From positions 1-51,689 of the forward strand of contig CANOSM010000013.1 in NCBI GenBank assembly GCA_947569365.1: a stretch of 51,689 bases of DNA. Reading direction: 5' to 3'. Each line of letters opens with the position of its first letter. The stretch's first letter is position 1. This document shows, piece by piece, positions 36,431-45,517 of this stretch. This DNA comes from an uncultured Clostridium sp. (GTDB taxonomy: Bacteria > Bacillota > Clostridia > TANB77 > CAG-508). A program made the translations under genes and the position numbers. The notes under the pieces were generated by a model, which saw only the letters and a list, made by a program, of their open reading frames with translations, did no database searches and was not told the origin of the DNA.

Positions 36431-36979
36431 ATGAAATTATTAATTGCGTCAGATATACATGGATCATCATATTATGCTAAAAGGTTAGATGAGATTATTA
36501 GTATGGAAAATCCTGATGGAATAGTAATCCTTGGAGATTTATATTACCATGGACCAAGAAATCCACTTACAAAGGAATATAATCCTTTAGAAGTAAATAG
36601 TATATTAAATAAACATAAAGAAAAGATATTAGCTATAAAGGGAAATTGTGATGCAGAAGTAGATCAAATGATATCTGAATTTAAATTAGAAAATAATATA
36701 TCTTTATCAACAGATGGAATAAATATATATTTTACTCATGGACATAAATTTAATATAGATAATCTACCTGAAAATCCTGATAAAATAGATATAATATGTT
36801 ATGGACACTTTCATGAAAATTTTATTAAAGAAAAAGATGGAATTATATTTGTAAATCCAGGATCTATTGCACTTCCAAGACCTGAGAGTACAAATAGCTA
36901 TGCTATTATTGAAAATAAGAATATATATATAAAAGATATAGATGGAAATATTTTGGCAGAAAAAAATATACAAAAATAA
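36431..36979 (+). CDS. YfcE-type metallophosphoesterase
   Basis: The 182 aa protein has the calcineurin-like metal-binding motifs in order: SDIHGSSYYAKR, ILGDLYYHGPRNP, KGNCDAE, FTHGHKF and CYGHFH. This matches YfcE, a phosphodiesterase of unknown physiological substrate. GAGAGG is at good spacing. Confidence 0.9.
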   Translation: MKLLIASDIHGSSYYAKRLDEIISMENPDGIVILGDLYYHGPRNPLTKEYNPLEVNSILNKHKEKILAIKGNCDAEVDQMISEFKLENNISLSTDGINIYFTHGHKFNIDNLPENPDKIDIICYGHFHENFIKEKDGIIFVNPGSIALPRPESTNSYAIIENKNIYIKDIDGNILAEKNIQK

Positions 36980-36983
36980 ATAC

Positions 36984-37034
36984 ATTAAAAAAGTTTTTAT
37001 ACTGACCTTTCAGTCTAGAGACTTTTTTTTATTG
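36984..37034 (+). terminator. intrinsic terminator after the phosphodiesterase gene
   Basis: An AAAAAAGT arm and an ACTTTTTTT arm enclose an inner partially paired region (ACTGACCTTTCAGT), with eight T at the end. Confidence 0.75.
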
Positions 37035-37082
37035 TTATGATATATAATATATTATAAAACAAAATAGAAGGGAGAATGCTTT

Positions 37083-37856
37083 GTGCTACTAGAAAAAAAG
37101 AAAGTACTAATTATGGGAATTAGGAATAAATGGAGTATAGCATATGGAATTGCAAAATCTGCATATGATAATGGAGCAGAATTAATATTTACATATATGG
37201 GAGAAGAAAATAAGAAAAAGATAGAAGAATTAATAAGTGAATTCAAAGGAAGCAAAGCATATGTATTAGATGGAGCTTCAGAAGATGAATTAGTAAAGGA
37301 AGTATTTGAAAAGATAAAAAATGAACATGGAAAACTAGATGGTATAGTTCATGCAATAGCGCATGCAAATACAGAAGATTTGCATAATGATTTCATATAT
37401 ACAAGTAAAGAAGGATTTTCTCATGCAAATGATGTTAGTGCATATTCTTTTGTACTTACTTGTAGAATGGCAAAACAATTAGATATGCTAAATGAAAATG
37501 CTAGTATAGTATCACTAACATATTTAGGATCTAGTAAAGTATTAGAAGGATATAATGTTATGGGAGTTGCTAAAGCTGCTCTTGAATCAAGTGTTAGATA
37601 TTTAGCTAGTAATTTAGGAAGAGAAAATATCAGAGTAAATGCAATTTCAGCAGGTCCAATAAAAACATTATCTGCAAAAGGAATAAAAGACTTTAACACA
37701 ATATTAGATGTTGTAGAAGAAAAAGCACCTTTACATAGAAATGTTACAACTATTCAAGTTGGAAATGCTACTACATTTCTATTAAGTAATATGTCAGATT
37801 CTATAACAGGACAAATAATATATGCTGATAATGGTTATAACATAATGGGAGCATAA
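37083..37856 (+). CDS. fabI: enoyl-[acyl-carrier-protein] reductase (NADH)
   Basis: FabI catalyses the last reduction of each fatty-acid elongation cycle. The 257 aa SDR-type protein has LIMGIRNKWSIAYGIA, the typical FabI N-terminus, HAIAHAN, and the Y-x6-K active site in YNVMGVAKAAL. RVNAISAGPIKTL follows. It starts with GTG after AAGGGAG. acpP follows directly, a sensible pairing for fatty acid synthesis. Confidence 0.92.
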   Translation: MLLEKKKVLIMGIRNKWSIAYGIAKSAYDNGAELIFTYMGEENKKKIEELISEFKGSKAYVLDGASEDELVKEVFEKIKNEHGKLDGIVHAIAHANTEDLHNDFIYTSKEGFSHANDVSAYSFVLTCRMAKQLDMLNENASIVSLTYLGSSKVLEGYNVMGVAKAALESSVRYLASNLGRENIRVNAISAGPIKTLSAKGIKDFNTILDVVEEKAPLHRNVTTIQVGNATTFLLSNMSDSITGQIIYADNGYNIMGA

Positions 37857-37909
37857 AAAAGGTCATAATTTTATGACTTAAAATATAAAATATAAAGGAG
37901 ATAGAAAAA

Positions 37910-38149
37910 ATGACTAGAGAAGAAATTTTAGAAAAATTAAAAATATTGATATCAGAAGGATTAGGAGTTGATAAAGAATTAGTAAAAGAAGAAGCTACTT
38001 TTGTTGATGATTTATCAGCAGATTCATTAGATATAGTAGAATTAATAATGAGTATAGAAGAAGAATTTGATATGGAAGTACCAGATTCTGATGCAGAAAA
38101 AATAGTTACAGTTGGTGATATAATAGATTATATAGAAAACAATAAATAA
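37910..38149 (+). CDS. acpP: acyl carrier protein
   Basis: A 79 aa acidic protein with the phosphopantetheine attachment serine in [15 protein letters not shown]. It carries growing acyl chains. A small hairpin (GTCATAATTTTATGAC) lies between it and fabI, which could adjust relative levels. AAGGAG precedes the ATG. Confidence 0.96.
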   Translation: MTREEILEKLKILISEGLGVDKELVKEEATFVDDLSADSLDIVELIMSIEEEFDMEVPDSDAEKIVTVGDIIDYIENNK

Positions 38150-38162
38150 AAAATATATAACT

Positions 38163-38196
38163 AAAAGCAAGTCAATATTGATTTGTTTTTTTATAT
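38163..38196 (+). terminator. intrinsic terminator after acpP
   Basis: AAGCAAGTCAAT pairs with ATTGATTTG, followed by seven T. Confidence 0.75.
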
Positions 38197-38289
38197 AGAA
38201 AAATTTATTTTAATTCATTATAAATTTTACATAAAATAGTTGATTTTTCAGTAAAATGATATATAATTATAGAAGTGTAATTTGTAAAC

Positions 38290-38356
38290 AATCTTATGTA
38301 AATGATTTTTATACATAAGGCCAGATAACTTTAGGAGGTGTTATGGAAAATTAAAG
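38290..38356 (+). promoter_or_regulatory. structured leader with minimal reading frame
   Basis: CTTATGTA pairs with TACATAAG (8 bp), followed by a perfect AGGAGGTG before ATG GAA AAT TAA, a three-codon reading frame. The real gene starts about 60 bases further with its own AAGGAG. Such an arrangement could be a translational leader. It is not a riboswitch class I recognise. Confidence 0.4.
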
Positions 38357-38401
38357 ATAGTAACTGTTAATTACATTTAAGTTTGAAAAGGAGTGTTATA
38401 A

Positions 38402-39193
38402 ATGTATAATGTGAAAGTATTAGACAACTTAAGAGAAATGTTCAACTTACCAGAAGGTGTTAAATCAATAAATTTTAACACTGGATTTATACGGGTTAAA
38501 GATTTTAAATCATTACTAGATATAGCTGAGCAAATGCAGATTGATAGTGTTAAGACAAAGTCATATAACAAAATCATAGAAAATTATGAAATCTCTGATA
38601 AATTAGAAATAGGTACTGTTTCTAGAATAAGGGATAATGGAAAATGTATACATGTTGTAATTATCGGTATTCATAAAAACATATATACAGCAGCTAAACT
38701 GAATTTGGGACTAACATACAATGATAATGATATAAAACTAGAAAAAGGAAAAGATGTTATTTATCTAAATCCGACGTATAAGAAGTATACAGTTATAGAA
38801 GTTGATAAGTTATATCATAATCTTATATTAAATGACTTTTTGGATTCACATGGTAGAGTAGTTGGAAAAGTTATAAATGTAGAGTTACTAAATAAACTTA
38901 TAGAAAAAAATACTTTAGAAAACAGTGATTGTCCAGCTTCTTTAGAAGATTTTATATTACAGCTTAATTTATCTAATGGAATGTTGGAAAAGGCTATAAT
39001 ATTAGCTAGAGAAATGAAGACATATAACATAAGAAAGTTAACAGCTGAAATAAAAAAGGTATACAATATTACTGAGTCTCAGAAGGAGATAAAAGCCAAA
39101 ATAGATGAAGAGTATTATAATAAAGTCATAACAAAGTATGTAAAAAAGCTAGATAGGTCAGCGTTTTTAAGAATGATTATAAAAAACTTTTAA
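38402..39193 (+). CDS. hypothetical protein, 263 aa
   Basis: I do not recognise this soluble, Lys/Ile-rich protein. It has no membrane segment; the middle is beta-like and the C-terminal third helical. Start ATG follows AAGGAG. Codon 31 is CGG (ACT GGA TTT ATA CGG GTT AAA), followed by G, read with no frame change: skipping the C would reach a TAG after seven codons. It is preceded by the unusual leader and followed by a hairpin. Confidence 0.65.
   Translation: MYNVKVLDNLREMFNLPEGVKSINFNTGFIRVKDFKSLLDIAEQMQIDSVKTKSYNKIIENYEISDKLEIGTVSRIRDNGKCIHVVIIGIHKNIYTAAKLNLGLTYNDNDIKLEKGKDVIYLNPTYKKYTVIEVDKLYHNLILNDFLDSHGRVVGKVINVELLNKLIEKNTLENSDCPASLEDFILQLNLSNGMLEKAIILAREMKTYNIRKLTAEIKKVYNITESQKEIKAKIDEEYYNKVITKYVKKLDRSAFLRMIIKNF
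38492..38494 (+). other. in-frame CGG codon followed by G, no frame change
   Basis: ATA CGG GTT at codon 31 of the 263 aa gene. The frame is the same before and after. This is the second exception; again the next base is G. Confidence 0.65.
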
Positions 39194-39240
39194 ATGTTAC
39201 TGCTATTTTACAATTTATAATATTCTAATGAAGTTATTTT

Positions 39241-39267
39241 TAGCGTGATTCATATGAGTCACGCTTC
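39241..39267 (+). terminator. hairpin after the 263 aa gene
   Basis: AGCGTGA pairs with TCACGCT around TTCATATGAG. The following T tail is interrupted (TTCTATAA), so termination strength is uncertain. Confidence 0.6.
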
Positions 39268-39397
39268 TATAATAAATTATTATTTATTACAAAAAAATAC
39301 TATAAATTTATAAAAAACTTGATTTTATTGTAGAAAAATAAAATATTATGTGCTATAATGTGACATATTCTTTGATAAAGGAGGTCATATTATATAT

Positions 39398-39691
39398 ATG
39401 GGAAATTACGCATATCTAGGAATAGGAATTTTATTAGGAATAGCAGTATCAATATACATATACATGAGTAGAGAAGAAAAAATAGAACAAGAAATAGCAA
39501 TAAACAAAAAAATATTTTCTACAAAATTATTAGATACAGCATTAGAAAAAGCTGTTGAAAAAATGAAAACATTAATCAATGAAAGAAACAAAGAATTAAG
39601 TGAAGAAGAAAAAAATGAAATAATATTCGATTGCTTTGAACATCAAAAAAATAATATGAAAAATAAAAACAAAGCAAATGAAAACTGCTAA
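39398..39691 (+). CDS. small membrane-anchored protein
   Basis: The 97 aa protein has one N-terminal membrane segment (about residues 4-24) and a charged, probably coiled helical domain. AGGAGGT is upstream. A terminator follows, so it may be a single-gene unit. The family is unknown. Confidence 0.6.
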   Translation: MGNYAYLGIGILLGIAVSIYIYMSREEKIEQEIAINKKIFSTKLLDTALEKAVEKMKTLINERNKELSEEEKNEIIFDCFEHQKNNMKNKNKANENC

Positions 39692-39748
39692 AATAATAGC
39701 GGAATATATAGTGTTTTTAAGACAGATATATTCTGCTATGTTTTTAAT
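39691..39748 (+). terminator. intrinsic terminator
   Basis: ATAGCGGAATATAT pairs with ATATATTCTGCTAT with one mismatch, followed by five T. Confidence 0.82.
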
Positions 39749-39810
39749 ATTATTTATATATTTTAAATAATTAGTAATAATATAAGTAGAAATTAAAAAA
39801 GGAGTAGTTT

Positions 39811-40998
39811 ATGGACAATAGTACAAAAAAAGAATCTAAAATGAAAGAAAAAATGGAAAGACAAAGAAAAAAAGAAATGATAAGAGAAGAAAAAGATAGA
39901 GTTAGAAATTCTCTTTGGTATAAATTCGAAAGCTTTATTTTGACTTTAATATTTGTAATTATTCTTATAATTGTTGCTTTCTTCTTACTTAAATATTATT
40001 TAAATTATAAACAACAAGAATTATATAAAGAAGAAATGAGTTATTATTATGAAGAGGGACAAAAATTATTAGAAAAAGAAGAATATGAAAAAGCAATTAA
40101 AATGTTAAATAAAATAGAAAAAAATTCTAATAATTACAATAAGGCACAAGAGAAAATAAATGAAGCAATAGATAGATTTTTAGGTAATTATATAAATACA
40201 GCAAGTATTTATATAGAACAAAAAGAATATGATAGAGCACTAGACTTATTTGAATCATTGCCAGATGAACTAAAAAATATAGAAAGTGCAGAGATAGCTA
40301 TATCAGAGATTAATTATCAAATTGCTCAAAAAAAGATATTAGAATTTGATAATTTTTATGATAGAATATTAGCTATAAATAGATGTATTACTGATGACTT
40401 AGATAATAAATCAAAAGAAAAATTAAATGATTTATTAGATCACAATATAAGCAAATATGAAGAAGAGATGAAAAATAATATTTCTTCAAAAACTTATGAA
40501 AAATACTCAAAGGAATTAGATAATATATCAAAAAAGATTGATAATGATAAAATATCACAATTACAAGAATTTGTTAAAGAATATGAACCATTAAGTCTAG
40601 TTAGTCTAAATTATAAGAAACAAGAAGAAACAATAGAAGTTTCTTCAAAAGATAAACCAGTAGAAGACACAAAATCAGAAAAATATACAAATTATATATT
40701 AATAAATCAATCTAATAAACCTAAAGAAAATACTATAACTTGGAAAATAGATAAAGAATATACAAAGTTATCAGGAAAAATTTCTTTAAATAAAAATTTT
40801 AAGAATATAACTTCAAAAGGTGTTAAGATAACTATATATGGAAATGGTAGAGTTATATATAAATCAAAAAAAATAAAAAAAGGTATACAACCATTTAATT
40901 TTAATATAGATGTTACTGGTGTAACAGAAATAAAAATAGTACTAGAAAGTGATAAAGGAATATCATATTTTATTGCAAATCCAATTCTTAGTAAATAA
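39811..40998 (+). CDS. membrane-anchored TPR-like protein
   Basis: The 395 aa protein has a basic N-terminus, one membrane segment (about residues 42-66) and an extracytoplasmic helical region with repeat-like units (YYEEGQKLLEKEEYEKAIKM, then IYIEQKEYDRALDLFESL) resembling tetratricopeptide repeats. The C-terminal 120 residues look like a beta-sandwich (NPCBM-like: ITIYGNGRVIYKS, then IKIVLESDKG), possibly carbohydrate binding. Probably an envelope adaptor. Confidence 0.6.
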   Translation: MDNSTKKESKMKEKMERQRKKEMIREEKDRVRNSLWYKFESFILTLIFVIILIIVAFFLLKYYLNYKQQELYKEEMSYYYEEGQKLLEKEEYEKAIKMLNKIEKNSNNYNKAQEKINEAIDRFLGNYINTASIYIEQKEYDRALDLFESLPDELKNIESAEIAISEINYQIAQKKILEFDNFYDRILAINRCITDDLDNKSKEKLNDLLDHNISKYEEEMKNNISSKTYEKYSKELDNISKKIDNDKISQLQEFVKEYEPLSLVSLNYKKQEETIEVSSKDKPVEDTKSEKYTNYILINQSNKPKENTITWKIDKEYTKLSGKISLNKNFKNITSKGVKITIYGNGRVIYKSKKIKKGIQPFNFNIDVTGVTEIKIVLESDKGISYFIANPILSK

Positions 40999-41007
40999 TT
41001 ATATTTT

Positions 41008-41061
41008 AAATAAAGCAGTTTTTTATATTGTTTAAATATAAAAGTCTGCTTTGTTTTTTCT
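41008..41061 (+). terminator. intrinsic terminator
   Basis: AAAGCAG and CTGCTTT outer arms with an inner TTTATATTGTTTAAATATAAA stem, followed by G and six T. Confidence 0.75.
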
Positions 41062-41143
41062 ATAATTTAAGTTAAGCTATTTTTAAGATATATTTATTAT
41101 AATAACTATGATATAATATTAAAAATATACTTAGGAGGATAAA

Positions 41144-41812
41144 ATGAAAGTCTTAATAGTTGAAGATGATAAGATATTATCAGAAACAATAAAACAATGT
41201 CTTAAAGATAAATTTGATATAGAACAAGCATATGATGGATATGATGGATATATTTATGCAAAGGGAAATATATATGATGCTATTATTTTAGATATAATGA
41301 TGCCGGAAATGAATGGATATGAAGTTTTGCAAAAGTTAAGATCAAATGAAGTTTTAACTCCTGTGCTTATACTTACAGCAAAAGATTCATTAAATGATAA
41401 AGTTAAAGGACTTTCTTTAGGAGCAGATGATTATTTAATAAAACCTTTTGAAAGAGAAGAATTAATAGCTAGATTGGAAGCACTTATTAGAAGAAATAAT
41501 GATTTTTTTACAAACGATATTTTAGAGTTTAAAGATTTAAAACTAAATATAAAATCTAGGAAAGTTGAAATAAATGGAGAAGAAGTAAATCTTCAAAAAA
41601 AGCAGTTTGAATTGCTGGAATATTTAATTAAATCAAAAGATACAATTATCACTAAAGAGCAAATATTTGATAGAATATGGGGATTTGATTCATACACATC
41701 CACAAATGTTGTTGAAGTATATGCTAGTGTACTTAGAAAAGAATTAAAAAAATTTGGATATGATAAATATATAAAGACATTAAGAGGAGTAGGCTATATG
41801 ATCTCAGAGTAA
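41144..41812 (+). CDS. OmpR-family response regulator
   Basis: The 222 aa protein has a receiver domain with the acidic pocket EDD, the phospho-acceptor in AIILDIMMPEMNGYE (about residue 50), LTAKD and LIKPFE, then a winged-helix DNA-binding domain ending KTLRGVGYM. It controls transcription with the histidine kinase that follows. Its targets are unknown; the VanW gene downstream is a possible one. Confidence 0.93.
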   Translation: MKVLIVEDDKILSETIKQCLKDKFDIEQAYDGYDGYIYAKGNIYDAIILDIMMPEMNGYEVLQKLRSNEVLTPVLILTAKDSLNDKVKGLSLGADDYLIKPFEREELIARLEALIRRNNDFFTNDILEFKDLKLNIKSRKVEINGEEVNLQKKQFELLEYLIKSKDTIITKEQIFDRIWGFDSYTSTNVVEVYASVLRKELKKFGYDKYIKTLRGVGYMISE

Positions 41813-41833
41813 TTATGGAAAGAAGTATAAAAA

Positions 41834-43123
41834 ATGAATGAGAGAAAAAAAATAAATATTCAGTTATTAAAAAATACATCAATAAATTTTATATTGTATG
41901 CGATAATTTTTACCATATTTGCAGCACTTTTATATATGCAAGTTAATTATTATTTATATAAAACAGCAGATAGTGATTTAGAAAAATCTAGAATAGAATG
42001 GATAACTGAAAAGAAAAAACAAGAGAAAATTAAAAATAATATTATTGGTATTGAAGAACAAAGCAATTATCAAGCAACAAACTTAGGAATTTCTAATATA
42101 AATATTATAGCAATTGAAAGAGGAGAAGATGGTTCTATAAATACTAATTCACTTATTAATAGTTCATATTTAAAGTATTTTGAAGACATAAAATTTAATG
42201 AATCTACTTTAAATCAAATTTATGAAGTATCTATTAATAATAAATATTATTATAGAGCTATAAATGCTAAGTATAGAGATGATTCTGATAATACATACTA
42301 TGTTCAACTTTTAATAAATGTTGATTCAGAAAAAGCTATGATGAAAGTATTTTCTAATACTTTAATACTTGGATTTTCGGTCATTATAGTAACAATACTT
42401 ATTCTTACTTATATATTAAACAGAAGAGCAATGGACCCAATCATAAAAAATTATGAAAAACAAACAGAATTTGTTCAGAATGCTTCACATGAACTTAGAA
42501 CACCGCTTACTATTATTCAAGCAAAACAAGAAATGTTACTTCGATCTCCAAATAGTAAGATAATTGAAAAATCAGAAGATATTGCTCAAACTTTAAATGA
42601 AACAAGAAGAATAATAAAATTAGTTAAAGAATTAATGGATCTAGCAAGAGCAGATGCATCTAAAGAAAATGTAAACAAAAATAGTGAAGATTTAAATGAA
42701 ATAATAAAAGAAGTAGTTGGACCATACATAGAATTATCTGAAATGCAAAATAAAAAAATAAATCTTAAATTAGATTGTACAAGAGAATGTAATGTAGATA
42801 GAAGTAAAATTAAACAATTGTTAGTAATTTTATTAGATAATGCACTTAAATATACTGAAGAAAATGATGAAATTATAATTTGTACAAGGAATAGAGATGA
42901 TAAATGTTTTATAGAAGTAAAAGATACTGGAATAGGTATTAGCGATGAAGGAATGAAACATATATTTGAGAGATTTTATAGAGAAGATAAAGCAAGAAGT
43001 AGAGAAAATGGAGGATCAGGACTTGGACTTTCAATTGCTAAAACTATAGTAAATATGCATGGAGGCTCTATAAAAGTATCTCATAATAAACCTAAAGGAA
43101 CTATTTTTATAATAAAATTATAA
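41834..43123 (+). CDS. sensor histidine kinase
   Basis: The 429 aa protein has two membrane segments (about residues 15-37 and 175-197) framing an extracytoplasmic sensor domain, then HAMP-like linker, the dimerisation helix with NASHELRTPLT, the N box LLDNALKYT, DTGIGI and GGSGLGLSIAK. The CGA codon in LLRSP is read normally. It is paired with the response regulator just upstream. Confidence 0.93.
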   Translation: MNERKKINIQLLKNTSINFILYAIIFTIFAALLYMQVNYYLYKTADSDLEKSRIEWITEKKKQEKIKNNIIGIEEQSNYQATNLGISNINIIAIERGEDGSINTNSLINSSYLKYFEDIKFNESTLNQIYEVSINNKYYYRAINAKYRDDSDNTYYVQLLINVDSEKAMMKVFSNTLILGFSVIIVTILILTYILNRRAMDPIIKNYEKQTEFVQNASHELRTPLTIIQAKQEMLLRSPNSKIIEKSEDIAQTLNETRRIIKLVKELMDLARADASKENVNKNSEDLNEIIKEVVGPYIELSEMQNKKINLKLDCTRECNVDRSKIKQLLVILLDNALKYTEENDEIIICTRNRDDKCFIEVKDTGIGISDEGMKHIFERFYREDKARSRENGGSGLGLSIAKTIVNMHGGSIKVSHNKPKGTIFIIKL

Positions 43124-43129
43124 TAAAAA

Positions 43130-43168
43130 TGAAAGTAACAAGAATTCTCAATTTCTTGTTGCTTTTTA
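43130..43168 (+). terminator. intrinsic terminator
   Basis: AAAGTAACAAGAA pairs with TTTCTTGTTGCTTT, followed by T residues. Confidence 0.85.
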
Positions 43169-43205
43169 TGTATAAAACATTATATATTAATTTATAGCTA
43201 TTTAT

Positions 43206-43234
43206 TTGACTTTATACACTAAAATGCATATAAT
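43206..43234 (+). promoter_or_regulatory. sigma-A type promoter
   Basis: TTGACT, a 17-base spacer, TATAAT, about 40 bases before the VanW gene. Confidence 0.7.
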
Positions 43235-43275
43235 ATATAATAATAATTTACAATTTTTAGGGAGAAGATATAATA

Positions 43276-44757
43276 ATGTTAGAGGAAAACATAAATACAG
43301 ATAAAAAGAAAAAAATATTAATTATTTTCTTTATAGTTTTAGCAATTATTTTATCAATTTTTATTATAGGAATTATAATATTTTCGATAAATCAAAAAAA
43401 TGATACATTAATAAAAAAAGGTGTATATATAGAAGGAATTGATGTTTCAGGTTTATCAAAAGAAAAAGCAAAAGAGAAGATAGAAGAAAAGTATAAGATA
43501 AATAAAGATGATTTAATATATCTTAAATATAAAAGTTCTACATATTGTATATCTTTAGAACAAATAAATGCTGAATTTGATACAGATTCAGCTATAAATA
43601 AAGCCTATAATGTAGGAAGAACAGGAAATATTTTAGAAGATGACATTAAAGTTTTAAAGCTTATGTCTAAACAAACTGAAAACATAGGAATTAATTTAAA
43701 ATATAATGATATAAAATTAACTGAAGCTTTAACTTCATTATCAACTAAACTTCCAGACCAGTTAACTCAAGCAAGTTATTATATTGAAAAAAGAAATTTA
43801 ATAATAACTTCTGGAAAAATTGGTGCTGCAGTAAATGTAGATGAGATGAAGAAATTATTAATTCAAGCTATCAAAACCGTATCATATAAAAATACATCAT
43901 ATTCTATAATAACTTATAGTCAGTATCCAAATCCAATAGATGTAGATGCCATACACAAAGAAATATATCAAGAAGTAAAGAATGCATATTATACAAAAAA
44001 TCCTAGAATGGTTTATTCAGAAGTACAAGGAATAGATTTTAAAAAATCAGTTGATGAAATAAAAGCTGAAATTGCAGCTGAACAAAAAGAAAAATATGTA
44101 GTAGAACTTGCTGTAACAAATCCTAAGATTACAACAGAGGATCTAGGTCAAGATGCATTTCCACATAAATTATCAACTTTTTCGACTAGTTATTATACTA
44201 GTAATAGAGATAGGACTACAAATTTAAAACTGGCAGCTGCAAAAATAAATGGTACTGTAATTATGCCAGGAGACACTTTTTCATATAATAAGGTAGTAGG
44301 AGAGAGAACAGCATCAGCTGGATATAAAAATGCAGCTATTTATGTAAACGGTGAAGTAGCAGATGGTCTAGGTGGAGGAATATGCCAAATAACCACTACT
44401 TTATATGATGCAGTAGTTTATGCAAATTTAGATATTGTGCAAAGACAAAATCATTGTTTTGTTCCCTCTTATGTATCAGGAGGAAAAGATGCTACAGTTG
44501 TATATGGACAGATAGATTTCAAATTCAAAAATAATAGAAACTATCCTATAAAAATAAAAGCATCAGTAAGTGGTGGTATCGCAACAGTATCTATATATGG
44601 TCTAAAGACAAATAATGATTATAAAATAAAAATTACATCTAAAAAAGTAAGAAATAGCGGAAATTATTCAATATATAAGGCATATAAACACTATTATAAA
44701 AATAATAAACTAATAAAAACAGAACTATTATCAACAGATACATATAAAAATCACTAG
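43276..44757 (+). CDS. VanW-family protein
   Basis: The 493 aa protein has an N-terminal membrane segment (about residues 14-38), a peptidoglycan-binding-4-like repeat (KGVYIEGIDVSGLSKEKA), and a VanW domain with MPGDTFSYNKVVGERT and LGGGICQITTTLYDA. VanW proteins occur in the cell envelope of Firmicutes and are linked to glycopeptide-resistance clusters; the activity is not established. It is probably co-transcribed with trmB, which starts 22 bases downstream. Confidence 0.88.
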   Translation: MLEENINTDKKKKILIIFFIVLAIILSIFIIGIIIFSINQKNDTLIKKGVYIEGIDVSGLSKEKAKEKIEEKYKINKDDLIYLKYKSSTYCISLEQINAEFDTDSAINKAYNVGRTGNILEDDIKVLKLMSKQTENIGINLKYNDIKLTEALTSLSTKLPDQLTQASYYIEKRNLIITSGKIGAAVNVDEMKKLLIQAIKTVSYKNTSYSIITYSQYPNPIDVDAIHKEIYQEVKNAYYTKNPRMVYSEVQGIDFKKSVDEIKAEIAAEQKEKYVVELAVTNPKITTEDLGQDAFPHKLSTFSTSYYTSNRDRTTNLKLAAAKINGTVIMPGDTFSYNKVVGERTASAGYKNAAIYVNGEVADGLGGGICQITTTLYDAVVYANLDIVQRQNHCFVPSYVSGGKDATVVYGQIDFKFKNNRNYPIKIKASVSGGIATVSIYGLKTNNDYKIKITSKKVRNSGNYSIYKAYKHYYKNNKLIKTELLSTDTYKNH

Positions 44758-44779
44758 TAAAAATGGAGATATAAATTTT

Positions 44780-45439
44780 ATGAGAATAAGAAGAAGAAAG
44801 TGGGCAAAACAAGAACTAGAAGAAGCTGACTTTTATATTGATGATCCCACTATATGTAAAAACAAATGGAAGGAATATTTTAAAAACAAGGACAAGCCTA
44901 TTTTTATTGAACTTGGATGTGGAAAAGGCAAGTTTATTGCACAGCTAGCTGTAAATAATCCTGACAAAAACTATATAGCTGCTGATATGATCGAAGCAAT
45001 GCTTGGTCTTTCTAAAAGAAATATTGAATCTAAGTATTTAGAAGAAAAAAGGGATATTGATAATTTATATTTAATAAGGATGAATGCAGAGAGAATCTTA
45101 GATACTTTCGGAAAAGAAGATAAGATTGAAAGAATATATATAAATTTTTGTAATCCTTGGCCCAGAGGAAAACATAAGAAAAGAAGGTTAACACATTCAA
45201 GACAATTAGAAAACTATAAAACATTTTTAGCTCAAAATGGAGAAATATATTTTAAAACTGATAATGATGAATTGTTTGAAGAAAGCATTGAATATTTTGA
45301 AAATACAGGTTTTGAAATAGTATCAAAAACATATGACTTACAAAAAGACTTAATATTTGAAGATATTATAACAGAACATGAAATAATGTACACAGAGCAA
45401 AATATAAAAATAAAAGCTTTAATTGCAAAATTAAAGTAA
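44780..45439 (+). CDS. trmB: tRNA (guanine-N7-)-methyltransferase
   Basis: TrmB methylates G46 of tRNA variable loops. The 219 aa SAM-dependent enzyme has ELGCGKGKFI (SAM binding) and INFCNPWPRGKHKKRRLTH, which carries the conserved NPWP active-site region. The C-terminal FKTDNDELFE is also typical. Confidence 0.95.
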   Translation: MRIRRRKWAKQELEEADFYIDDPTICKNKWKEYFKNKDKPIFIELGCGKGKFIAQLAVNNPDKNYIAADMIEAMLGLSKRNIESKYLEEKRDIDNLYLIRMNAERILDTFGKEDKIERIYINFCNPWPRGKHKKRRLTHSRQLENYKTFLAQNGEIYFKTDNDELFEESIEYFENTGFEIVSKTYDLQKDLIFEDIITEHEIMYTEQNIKIKALIAKLK

Positions 45440-45517
45440 CTTATTTTTATTTTTTAAGTTTTATTTAATATATAACATATAAAATTTAAAAGAATTAATT
45501 TTAAGGAGGATAAAACT

